Below, piece after piece: positions 32,234 to 39,246 of a stretch of 39,246 nt of DNA (its first letter is position 1; every line of letters starts with the position of its first letter). Made by a program: the position numbers and the translations under genes. A model generated the notes under the pieces. The model made no database searches. It saw only the letters and a program-made list of their open reading frames with translations, and was not told where the DNA came from. Source of the DNA: Gammaproteobacteria bacterium (GTDB lineage Bacteria; Pseudomonadota; Gammaproteobacteria; Steroidobacterales; Woeseiaceae); NCBI GenBank assembly GCA_009937605.1, contig JAACFG010000009.1, forward strand, positions 1-39,246. The letters run 5' to 3'.

Positions 32234-33135
32234 CAGTTGTCGCCAGCGCACCGGGCAAGATCGTTCTTTCGGGCGAATATGTTGTGCTTGATGGCGCGCC
32301 TGCTATAAGCATGGCGGTCGACCGGCGAGCGGTTGTGACGATGGAGGACAGCCCCGAGGGTCAATGCAACCTGGTTACGCCAGGTTTTCAGGGCAAGGAT
32401 AAATATCGAATCCTCGATGCAGTCTGCGGCGGCTCGCGCCCGGCGAAAAACATAGTGATGGATACACGCGCGTTCGCGGAGGGCAGTGAGAAGACAGGTA
32501 TCGGGTCGAGTGCCGCATTGACGGTGGCCCTCGTAGCCTGTCTCAGAGAATCGGGCGATGTACTGGAGACATCGTTGCTCGCGCATCGCGCATTCCAGGG
32601 TGGGAGAGGCAGCGGCGTCGATGTTGCGACGGCCGTCCGCGGCGGCCTCGTCGAGTACGAGATGCAATCGCAAGCCGCCAGGTCCCTGGCATGGCCGTCG
32701 GGCCTGTGCATGCGGGTCATCTGGAGCGGCATACCTGCGAGCACCGAGGCCAAGCTCGAGAAACTGGCCGCACAGGCCATTCGCCCTTCGCGTTCGGCGC
32801 TGCAGACGGCGGCTGCGCGTATGGCCGGAGCCTGGCGGTCTGGCGATGCTGATCGGATCCTGGCCGAGTACGTTTCCTATATCCGCGTGTTGCGGCAATT
32901 CAGTGTTGACCATGATCTCGGCATATTCGATGCTGGTCACGATCAACTTACGGACGCAGCAATGCTCAGCGATCTTGTTTACAAACCCGCGGGTGCCGGC
33001 GGCGGAGACATTGGGGTTCTGTTCGGCCCGGACGAGGCTGGTCTGGACGCATTCATCGCCGGCCACGGCGACCTGGTTCACGGTGTTCTCGATTGTGCGC
33101 TGGACCCTGTGGGTGTTCGGGCGTCGCCGCGATGA
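32230..33135 (+). CDS. mvaK2: Phosphomevalonate kinase
   Basis: Phosphorylates mevalonate 5-phosphate to the 5-diphosphate. A GHMP kinase of 301 aa: ASAPGKIVLSGEYVVLDGAPA (residues 5-25) is the first motif, KTGIGSSAALTVAL (about 88-101) the ATP phosphate loop, GGRGSGVDVATAVRGGL holds Asp131, and YKPAGAGGGDIGVLF the C-terminal motif. SGEYVVLDG and KPAGAGGGD favour phosphomevalonate kinase over mevalonate kinase, and the downstream gene already supplies the latter. Shorter than Gram-positive MvaK2 (about 360). Overlaps both neighbours by 4 bp. Confidence 0.9.
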   Translation: MTVVASAPGKIVLSGEYVVLDGAPAISMAVDRRAVVTMEDSPEGQCNLVTPGFQGKDKYRILDAVCGGSRPAKNIVMDTRAFAEGSEKTGIGSSAALTVALVACLRESGDVLETSLLAHRAFQGGRGSGVDVATAVRGGLVEYEMQSQAARSLAWPSGLCMRVIWSGIPASTEAKLEKLAAQAIRPSRSALQTAAARMAGAWRSGDADRILAEYVSYIRVLRQFSVDHDLGIFDAGHDQLTDAAMLSDLVYKPAGAGGGDIGVLFGPDEAGLDAFIAGHGDLVHGVLDCALDPVGVRASPR

Positions 33136-35276
33136 GCGATTCCCGAATTTCCGGTTTGTACCAACTTGGCGTCGACGAACGCGTTGCCAGGCTGCAGGAA
33201 ACGGGATGGCTGTCCGACGCCGACGCCAGTCGGTTGCGTGAAGGGCTTTGCGTACTCCCGGCAACCGCGGCCGACCGCATGATCGAAAACGTCGTTGGTG
33301 TGTTCGGCCTGCCATTTGCGATTGCCCCCAATTTTGTCGTCAATGGCCGCGAGCACATCGTTCCCCTCGTTGTCGAAGAGCCGTCCATCGTGGCCGGTCT
33401 CAGCAGCGCGGCCGGAATGGCACGTGCAGCGGGTGGATTCGAAGTCGCGAGTCGCGGTTCGCTGCTTATCGGGCAGATTCACGTAAGCAATATTCCTGAT
33501 GCCGACCATGCGATAGCTGCGCTGGCGAAGAACAAGCCGGCACTGCTCGAATCGGCCAACAAGGTTCATCCACGCCTGATTGCCCGCGGAGGCGGTGTGC
33601 GCGAGATCGAAACTCGCCTGTTTGAGCTGCCTGACGGCCGACCACTGATCGCTGTGCACGTGCTCGTCGATACCTGTGATGCGATGGGGGCCAACCTGGT
33701 TAATTCGATTTGTGAAGAAATCGCGCCGGATATTGCGGCCGCCTGCGATGCCGACGTGGCGCTCCGAATCCTGTCCAATCTTGCGGACCGCTCCCTCTAT
33801 ACGGCACGAGCGAGATTCACGTTGCCGTCGGAGGTTCGAGACGCAATCGTTACAGCAAACGACATTGCCCTTGTCGATCCATACCGCGCGGCGACACATA
33901 ACAAGGGCGTGATGAATGGGGTGGATGCTCTGGCAATCGCGACGGGAAATGACTGGCGCGCCATCGAGGCGGGTGCGCATGCCTACGCGGCCGCGGCCGG
34001 ACGCTACCAGGCCCTGACCCATTGGAGCGTTGCCGCAAACGGTGATTTGCTCGGCGAGATCAAGCTTCCGTTAAAAGTTGGAACGGTCGGAGGAACGCTG
34101 GCGAACAACCCGGCGGCGGCGTTGGGTCTCTCGCTAACGGGAGTCGCATCGGCCGGCGAACTTGCCGAGTTAATGGCCGCCGTCGGCCTTGCACAGAATT
34201 TTGCCGCGCTTCGTGCGTTGGCCACGCACGGCATTCAGGCAGGCCATATGAAACTGCATGCGCGCAGCGTTGCGGCATCGGCCGGTGCGCCGGACGACCT
34301 GTTTGATGACGTCGTTGCCCGGTTGATCGAGAGCGGCGAGATCAAAGACTGGAAGGCACGCGAAATTCTAGCTGCGCTGCAGGCACAGACCTCAGAGTCG
34401 AGTGAACCGACCGCGCTGGCTGCAGGAAAGGTGATCCTGCTCGGCGAACACGGCGTCGTTTACGGACGGCACGCACTCGCGTTACCAATCCCTGACGCTG
34501 TCAAAGTCACCCTGACCGAAGCTGACATGTTGATTCACAGTTTGCCGGCGGAGTTCGTGAATGGATTGCTCGACCAGCTGGGGGTCGACGACAGACAGTG
34601 GCAGATTAGTGTCGATTCGAGTCTGCCTTTTGGTAAGGGACTGGGTTCGTCGGCGGCGATTGCGGTGGCTATCGTACGCGCCTTCAATGAGCAACTTGAT
34701 CTCGGTCTCGACGATGCGCGGGTCAACGCGATCGCGTTTGAATGCGAGAAATTGGCTCACGGGACGCCCTCCGGTGTGGACAATACTGTCTCGACCTATG
34801 CGCAGCCAATGCTGTTTCGCAATGACGGAGGTCTCGAGGTCACGACGATCGAGGTCGGCGAAGAGCCGCCGTTGCTTATCGCCTGGGGTGATGAAAAGGG
34901 CAGGACAAGTGAGCTGGTTGCCGGCGTGCGTAGTCGTCGCGACGAAATGCCGGAGCACTTCGATGCGCTCTTTGATGAAATGGACAGTCTGAGCCTGCAG
35001 GGTGCGGAACTGCTGGGATCGGGCAGCTGGCAGGAACTGGGTGCGCTCATGAACGTCTGTCACGGCTTGCTGAACGCGATTGGTGTATCCACGCCAACGC
35101 TCGAGCGAATGGTCGCGCTTGCGCGACAGGCCGGTGCTGCTGGCGCGAAACTTACGGGGGCTGGCGGCGGTGGTTCAATCGTGGCTTTGTGTCCGGATGG
35201 CGTCGACGTCGTAGAAGAGGCATTGCGACAATGTGGGTACCAGACGCTGGTGCCCGGAAGGTATGACAGGAAATGA
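33132..35276 (+). CDS. HMG-CoA reductase / mevalonate kinase fusion
   Basis: Two successive pathway enzymes on one 714-aa chain; the start ATG 33132 overlaps the mvaK2 stop. Residues 1-415 are class II HMG-CoA reductase, very close to the Pseudomonas mevalonii type. Catalytic residues are Glu83 (VVEEPSIVAG), Lys258 (THNKGVMNG), Asp274 (ATGNDWRA) and His372 (AGHMKLHA). The last three equal P. mevalonii Lys267, Asp283 and His381 at a constant offset of 9. DTCDAMGAN is the nucleotide site, suggesting NADH use. A linker of about 12 residues (TSESSEPT) leads to mevalonate kinase (428-714). That has AGKVILLGEHGVVYG, loop LPFGKGLGSSAAIAV, Glu539 and Asp550 in CEKLAHGTPSGVDN, and KLTGAGGGGS. Both halves appear intact. 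I know of no well-described HMGR-MK fusion. Confidence 0.95.
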   Translation: MSDSRISGLYQLGVDERVARLQETGWLSDADASRLREGLCVLPATAADRMIENVVGVFGLPFAIAPNFVVNGREHIVPLVVEEPSIVAGLSSAAGMARAAGGFEVASRGSLLIGQIHVSNIPDADHAIAALAKNKPALLESANKVHPRLIARGGGVREIETRLFELPDGRPLIAVHVLVDTCDAMGANLVNSICEEIAPDIAAACDADVALRILSNLADRSLYTARARFTLPSEVRDAIVTANDIALVDPYRAATHNKGVMNGVDALAIATGNDWRAIEAGAHAYAAAAGRYQALTHWSVAANGDLLGEIKLPLKVGTVGGTLANNPAAALGLSLTGVASAGELAELMAAVGLAQNFAALRALATHGIQAGHMKLHARSVAASAGAPDDLFDDVVARLIESGEIKDWKAREILAALQAQTSESSEPTALAAGKVILLGEHGVVYGRHALALPIPDAVKVTLTEADMLIHSLPAEFVNGLLDQLGVDDRQWQISVDSSLPFGKGLGSSAAIAVAIVRAFNEQLDLGLDDARVNAIAFECEKLAHGTPSGVDNTVSTYAQPMLFRNDGGLEVTTIEVGEEPPLLIAWGDEKGRTSELVAGVRSRRDEMPEHFDALFDEMDSLSLQGAELLGSGSWQELGALMNVCHGLLNAIGVSTPTLERMVALARQAGAAGAKLTGAGGGGSIVALCPDGVDVVEEALRQCGYQTLVPGRYDRK

Positions 35277-35848
35277 ACGATCAGCACAGAATTGTCTCGT
35301 CGGAGAGCGAGGAACTCATACTCGTCGATCGAGCCGACAATGAGGTCGGTTTCGTCTCCAAGGCGGACGCCCACGATGGTGCCGGCATTCTGCACCGTGC
35401 CTTTTCATTGTTTCTGTTCAATGATAAGGGCGAACTCCTGGTGCAACAGCGCGCGCCAGGCAAGCGTCTTTGGGGCGGATACTGGTCGAACAGTTGTTGC
35501 AGCCATCCGCGGCGTGGCGAGTCCATGCAGATCGCGACATCGCGCCGCCTGCTCGATGAACTCAATATCGAGGCCGAGCTCGAGTACGTCTATCACTTCT
35601 GCTACGAAGCGCACTTCGGCGACGCGGGGTCCGAAAATGAGCTGTGCCATGTATACCTTGGCAAGGCGACCGAGCCTGTCCAGCCCAACGACAGCGAAAT
35701 TGCGGCGATCCGCTTCGTGTCAACCGTCGATCTCGACACCGAACTTGCGGATTATCCGGAGCGATTCACGCCCTGGTTCAAACAGGAGTGGGAAGCGTTG
35801 CAGAAGAACTACCGCGAGCAGCTGGGACGCTACTGCGATCAAACCTGA
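35273..35848 (+). CDS. idi: Isopentenyl-diphosphate isomerase, type I
   Basis: Interconverts IPP and DMAPP. A Nudix-fold enzyme of 191 aa: GILHRAFSLFLFNDKGELLVQQR opens the domain. SNSCCSHPRRGES holds catalytic Cys76 and the metal-binding His, and SENELCHVYLG holds the catalytic Glu123. The flavin-dependent type II enzyme, common with bacterial mevalonate operons, is not used here. An isomerase is essential in a mevalonate-only organism because the decarboxylase makes IPP alone. It overlaps the fusion gene by 4 bp and is the last gene of the operon, 3 bp from the convergent HMG-CoA synthase stop. Confidence 0.95.
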   Translation: MNDQHRIVSSESEELILVDRADNEVGFVSKADAHDGAGILHRAFSLFLFNDKGELLVQQRAPGKRLWGGYWSNSCCSHPRRGESMQIATSRRLLDELNIEAELEYVYHFCYEAHFGDAGSENELCHVYLGKATEPVQPNDSEIAAIRFVSTVDLDTELADYPERFTPWFKQEWEALQKNYREQLGRYCDQT

Positions 35849-35851
35849 CGG

Positions 35852-37336
35852 TCAGGCGATGTATTTGTAGTATTCGATGCCGAGATCGGCGAAATGCCGT
35901 TCGTCGTGGCAACCGACGCGTTCGATCACGAACTCATTATTTGGGGAATACTCGAGGTCAGTTACATGGCGCCCGTCATGCAGGGCTTTGTATTGCTCGA
36001 AGTTGAGATCGATTGCAGATTTCATGGCGTCACCGAAGCAAATCTTGCGCGTCGCTTCGCGCCAGCCCTCGGCCATGAAGAACGGGATGACTTCGGCAGC
36101 ATCCCCACTGCCATAACCCAGTGTCAGGACTTCTTCACCGACCTTGAGCGAGTCCTCTTCGAGTGCCTGCTCAAAACCAGCTGCCATCCAGGCGGGTAGC
36201 GCCGCCGTATAAAGATTTCCGAGGTCCAGCATCGTGTCGCTGCCCAGCTTCATCTTGTCGAGTATCTCGCGACGGAAGTGGCGCGAAGCTCGGAATGCGC
36301 GCAATGCGGCCATTGTCAGCGGGTAGGCCTCGTAGTGGAGCCTCTCAGGATCCGCAAAATTGGCGACTTCGGGTTTCGTGCGCATCTCCTCGAGCATCAG
36401 CTCGACGTCTATGCCAGCCTCGTAGCAATACGATGCGAGTTCCGCGCGGTCCTCGCCATTGCCATGGCTCAGAGCAAACAGGTAGGAAACGGCCCAGCCG
36501 GTCTCGGGCATACGCCGGTACGGGCGATGCATGAATACACTTCGCAGGGACCGCAGGTACTCACCGGGGTTAAGTTCGCGCTTTTCGTACATGTCCTGCA
36601 GCGCGTGCAGCGTTTCGTCGATATAACAGGTCGTGGAGAACTTGCCATTGAACACCGGGAAATCCTGCACCTGGTGCGATTCGGAACGGTCCTGACCGCA
36701 GAAGCGCAACATGGGCTTGCGGAAATCCATGATGCGGTAGTCCGAGGCCGAGCCCGAACCGACGAGATCGACGACCGCAAGTTGTGGATCTTCCTCAAGG
36801 AGCATGGCGACAGCGCCGGCGCCCTGGGTTGGTTCGCCTGAGCTACCGCGTGCGTACTCGGCGATATCGGCGCAGACGACGATCGCCTGTCCACCTGCAC
36901 CGTCGAGCGCGAGATGACGGATGGCGCCTTTCATGCCGTAGACACCGCCAAGGCATGCGTGCTTGAACTCAGGTACTTCGCAGCTGCGCGAAATTGGCGG
37001 CTTGCCGCGCGCAACCAATGCCTCATCAACCATGCCCTTGATAATGATCGCGCCAGCCGAATTGTCGGTGCTCGACTCGGTTCCCAGCCCTAAGAATTTG
37101 ACCCGCGTTGGGTCGATATCGTACTGGTCTATCAGGCGAAGGACGGCATTCGCGGCCATCGTGTAGACGCTGTGATTGGGGCCACGTACACGGAAACTGC
37201 GCCCCACAACCTCGCGAATCTTGGGCCACTGGTTTTCGGTCCAAGCACACCAGTCCTCCAGCCATACTCGATATGGCGGGATATAGGCCGCGAGGCCGCT
37301 AATTCCGATGGGACGTCTGGTGTTGGGCGTAGTCAT
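35852..37336 (-). CDS. mvaS: HMG-CoA synthase
   Basis: Condenses acetyl-CoA and acetoacetyl-CoA to HMG-CoA. Thiolase fold, with the catalytic triad visible as Glu87 (GLGTESSTDNSAG), Cys128 (FKHACLGGVYG) and His270 (VFMHRPYRRM). At 494 aa it is about 100 longer than the Firmicutes MvaS (388). The extra length appears mostly in the C-terminal half, after MLEEMRTKPEVANF. ALSHGNGEDRAELASYCYEAG resembles the usual SYGSG region. The opposite strand from the rest of the pathway means a separate promoter, so flux entry could be set independently. No strong Shine-Dalgarno precedes the ATG. Confidence 0.93.
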   Translation of the reverse strand: MTTPNTRRPIGISGLAAYIPPYRVWLEDWCAWTENQWPKIREVVGRSFRVRGPNHSVYTMAANAVLRLIDQYDIDPTRVKFLGLGTESSTDNSAGAIIIKGMVDEALVARGKPPISRSCEVPEFKHACLGGVYGMKGAIRHLALDGAGGQAIVVCADIAEYARGSSGEPTQGAGAVAMLLEEDPQLAVVDLVGSGSASDYRIMDFRKPMLRFCGQDRSESHQVQDFPVFNGKFSTTCYIDETLHALQDMYEKRELNPGEYLRSLRSVFMHRPYRRMPETGWAVSYLFALSHGNGEDRAELASYCYEAGIDVELMLEEMRTKPEVANFADPERLHYEAYPLTMAALRAFRASRHFRREILDKMKLGSDTMLDLGNLYTAALPAWMAAGFEQALEEDSLKVGEEVLTLGYGSGDAAEVIPFFMAEGWREATRKICFGDAMKSAIDLNFEQYKALHDGRHVTDLEYSPNNEFVIERVGCHDERHFADLGIEYYKYIA

Positions 37337-37394
37337 TGTATTTATTCACTATAACCCGGCGATTCTAGTGCGCCCGGCCTTGTCACTCAACACC

Positions 37395-37871
37395 TTATTC
37401 TACGTTTATTGCAATAACATCCGACATCAGGGGCGGGTCATGCGGGATATGCAGGTGGTCGCCGAGCAGCATTTGCAGCGTATGTTCGCCCGGTGGCAGG
37501 GAAATTTCGGTCACGGTGCTGCCGTCCCCGAAATGAATATGATTCTCATCTTTGGGGATCGGCATTCCAAGATCAGGAACCGCTGTGTCTATGAGCAGGT
37601 GGTGGTGGCCGGAATGCGGTGTGTCCTGGCCCGCCGGAGCAACAGTCATTCCCTCAATTCCGAAGACGACGCTGATGGGGTTGCTGACCGTCTCGCCATC
37701 AGCCGGGCTGATGAAGAACACCACTGCATCCGCTGCCGACGGGCTGCGAGATGGCATGTTAGCCGCGGTCTCGGGAACGGCCGCTTCGGCTGCAGGTTCA
37801 CTTGTGGGCCTGTCGCCGCATGCGGCAAGCGGAGCCAACAATACTAGCGCGAGCAGGATCTTGTTCTTCAT
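37395..37871 (-). CDS. DUF4399 lipoprotein
   Basis: Start ATG 37871 (158 aa), with GAGG seven bases upstream; a longer frame overlaps the DUF3667 gene and is unlikely. The signal peptide ends in the lipobox LAACG. A low-complexity Ala/Ser/Pro linker follows, then the DUF4399 domain (about 50-158) with SGHHHLLID, ENHIHFGDGSTV and LPPGEHTLQMLLGDHLHIPH. The many histidines suggest metal binding, but the family's function is not known. It lies 19 bp after the DUF3667 gene on the same strand. Confidence 0.9.
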   Translation of the reverse strand: MKNKILLALVLLAPLAACGDRPTSEPAAEAAVPETAANMPSRSPSAADAVVFFISPADGETVSNPISVVFGIEGMTVAPAGQDTPHSGHHHLLIDTAVPDLGMPIPKDENHIHFGDGSTVTEISLPPGEHTLQMLLGDHLHIPHDPPLMSDVIAINVE

Positions 37872-37890
37872 TGCTGTGCCTCGGGTAGCT

Positions 37891-38988
37891 TCAGACGGAA
37901 ACGAGCGCGAATAGCAGGGCACCCAGCATGGTGACCATTGCTCCGACTATGTAGGCGGACACCAGCGTAATGTACTTAAAAAAGGTAAAGATGTGCCCCT
38001 GCGCGTAGACCAGGCGCATCGCCTTGTACAGGTAGACAGGAATATAGAACGACGCGGCGACCAGGATGAGGATACCGATTGCCTCGGGCAGGTGAATCAG
38101 GCCGGCGAAACGGGAGAACAGGATCTGCAGCGTCAGTATCAGGAAGAAGAAAGAGTGAAAGTGCACGAAGAACAACAGGTGCTCGACAAAGTAGCGTCGT
38201 GACAACGGGTACAGCACCTTCAGTACCAACGCCATGACCGGCAGCAGAACGATAAGAGCGATCGGGATATTGTCCAGCACGAGGTTGAGGAGAGTCTTGC
38301 CTTCGTCAGCCCCGATGCGTTCGCAAGTGGCCTCAAGGCGTTCCTTGGTCAACCGGCGTTGGAGCCAGTCGGGCATATCTTCCCGCCCGCTGAATTCGCA
38401 CTCTCCGGTTTCAGGATCGATCTTGAAGTCGAACCCGCCCTCTTCGTCTCCGTAGAGCCTTACATTGACATCATCCTCGTCGTCAACAGCTTCTCTGGCC
38501 TCATCAGCCTGATCGGCCGAAATGATGCCTTCCTCAGACAGTTCCTCGAGAACCTCGTTTATGTCAGCTTCCGCTTCCTCCCATTCTTCCGCCTCTGCAG
38601 CTGCCTCTGCAGCCGCTTCCTCCGGCGTGGGTGGGGGTTCTGGTTCAAATAGCAGGCTCAGGTCGTCTTGCGGATCAAAAAATGCGACAACGAAGAAGAC
38701 GACACTGAGAACGAGATACATGCGGAACGGCGGCATGTACCGGGCGCGCTTGCCCTCGAGATAGTCGAGGGTCAGACGCCCGGGGCGGATGAGTAATGGG
38801 ATCAGTGTTCGCCACAACCGTGAGTCGACCTCGAACAGGTCGCCAAATGCGTCCTGCAGCAATTCCCACAGGCTGATCAGGCGCCCCCGCGCACGTTGTC
38901 CGCAGATACCACAGTACTGGCCCCGCAGCTCAGCGTCACAATTCAGACAATTCGGGTGGTCGGGAAGCTGCGGTGCTTTTCTCGGCAT
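37891..38988 (-). CDS. DUF3667 membrane protein with zinc ribbon
   Basis: A 365-aa protein. The N-terminal zinc ribbon has CLNC-N8-CGIC pairs (about 14-30), followed by RLISLWELLQDAFGDLFEVDSRLWRTLIPLLIRPGRLTLDYLEGKRARY, a DUF3667 hallmark stretch. Then comes one transmembrane helix (near 90-105). A strongly acidic Glu/Ala/Asp insert follows (about 110-180). Four to five helices occupy 235-365. The acidic insert is unusually long for the family by my recollection. Function unknown; members are inner-membrane proteins in many proteobacteria and Bacteroidetes. Confidence 0.88.
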   Translation of the reverse strand: MPRKAPQLPDHPNCLNCDAELRGQYCGICGQRARGRLISLWELLQDAFGDLFEVDSRLWRTLIPLLIRPGRLTLDYLEGKRARYMPPFRMYLVLSVVFFVVAFFDPQDDLSLLFEPEPPPTPEEAAAEAAAEAEEWEEAEADINEVLEELSEEGIISADQADEAREAVDDEDDVNVRLYGDEEGGFDFKIDPETGECEFSGREDMPDWLQRRLTKERLEATCERIGADEGKTLLNLVLDNIPIALIVLLPVMALVLKVLYPLSRRYFVEHLLFFVHFHSFFFLILTLQILFSRFAGLIHLPEAIGILILVAASFYIPVYLYKAMRLVYAQGHIFTFFKYITLVSAYIVGAMVTMLGALLFALVSV

Positions 38989-38991
38989 CGA

Positions 38992-39246
38992 TCAGGCTTT
39001 GCTGGTCTTCTTCTTGCTGCTTTTCTTGCTCGATGCCTTCTTTGCTGCAGGCTTCTTCTTGCTTGCCGCTTTCTTTCGAGCAGTTTTCTTCGCAGCTTTT
39101 CGCGGTGGCGTGACCGGTGTGCTCGCTCTACCGCCACCTACAAATTCGTCCGGCGCAAAGTCGTCGACGTCGAGCAATGCGGCAACCTTCTCATAGTAGT
39201 CGCGCAGGCTGTTCGCCTCGGCCTTGCTGATAACCTGGGCTTTTTC
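38992..39246 (-). CDS. Lysine-rich histone-H1-like C-terminus (partial)
   Basis: The 3' end of a gene whose start lies beyond the window; 84 residues are visible. The first part, EKAQVISKAEANSLRDYYEKV, is helical and charged, followed by AALLDVDDFAPDEFVGGG. The last 40 residues are a Lys/Ala/Ser repeat tail (KKTARKKAASKKKPAAKK and on to the end), as in bacterial H1-like or AlgP-type DNA-binding tails. Such tails usually bind nucleic acid without sequence preference. I cannot identify the upstream domain. The stop is 3 bp before the DUF3667 start, so the two genes are probably co-transcribed. Confidence 0.8.
   Translation of the reverse strand, partial: EKAQVISKAEANSLRDYYEKVAALLDVDDFAPDEFVGGGRASTPVTPPRKAAKKTARKKAASKKKPAAKKASSKKSSKKKTSKA

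Noticed and set aside
32011-34022. Long minus-strand frames opposite the phosphomevalonate kinase and the fusion gene
   Set aside because: No motifs and no ribosome-binding sites. The plus-strand genes are continuous and carry catalytic residues.
35844-35856. Terminator between idi and mvaS
   Set aside because: The palindrome cctgacggtcagg offers only a 5-bp stem with no U-tract and includes both stop codons.
1-39246. CRISPR arrays, tRNA or rRNA genes, transposases
   Set aside because: I looked for regular direct repeats, cloverleaf motifs and transposase motifs and found none.

Overview
The window (39.2 kb, GC-rich, almost fully coding) looks like chromosome of a gammaproteobacterium. The lptM-type lipoprotein, NudC, YadG/YadH, ExeA/GspB, IspA and an FlhC-like protein all point that way. 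Two blocks, arginine and mevalonate, resemble Xanthomonas/Bacteroides-type or otherwise rare proteobacterial versions. I cannot name the genus; a deep-branching marine or sediment lineage (Woeseiaceae-like) is only a guess.

Layout. 1-293: non-coding, with two inverted copies of a structured repeat. 294-3206 (minus): polA and an LptM-like lipoprotein. 3264-11369 (minus): one tightly packed arginine operon, argR-argG-P-loop gene-argC-argD-argF'-argB-argH. It uses an acylated-ornithine carbamoyltransferase instead of OTC, and has a large palindromic ArgR-type operator in front. 11508-12182: an esterase, divergent from argR. 12166-19547: an NtrY/NtrC-like two-component pair divergent from a MacB-like efflux operon (adaptor, ATPase, permease). 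The efflux operon has a textbook sigma-54 promoter and repeated operator sites. 19551-21764 (minus): flhC-like, nudC, NRDE gene. 21916-24920 (plus): unknown protein, YadG/YadH-type exporter, SRAP protein. 24888-31155 (minus): ispA, dinB, exeA, gspB and a fused fatty-acid-kinase gene. 31271-37336: the mevalonate cluster. 37395-39246 (minus): DUF4399 lipoprotein, DUF3667 membrane protein, and the 3' part of a lysine-rich protein cut by the window edge.

The most striking feature is a compact isoprenoid locus. The plus-strand genes are diphosphomevalonate decarboxylase, phosphomevalonate kinase, a single-chain HMG-CoA reductase/mevalonate kinase fusion, and type I IPP isomerase. They are joined by 4-bp overlaps. 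HMG-CoA synthase is convergent and ispA (farnesyl-PP synthase) divergent. Together they cover every step from acetoacetyl-CoA to farnesyl-PP. All HMGR and MK catalytic residues are visible in the fusion. The second notable system is the arginine operon: the carbamoyltransferase carries alanine at the position that separates acetyl- from succinyl-ornithine enzymes, no argA or argE is present, and an unassigned P-loop protein sits inside the operon.
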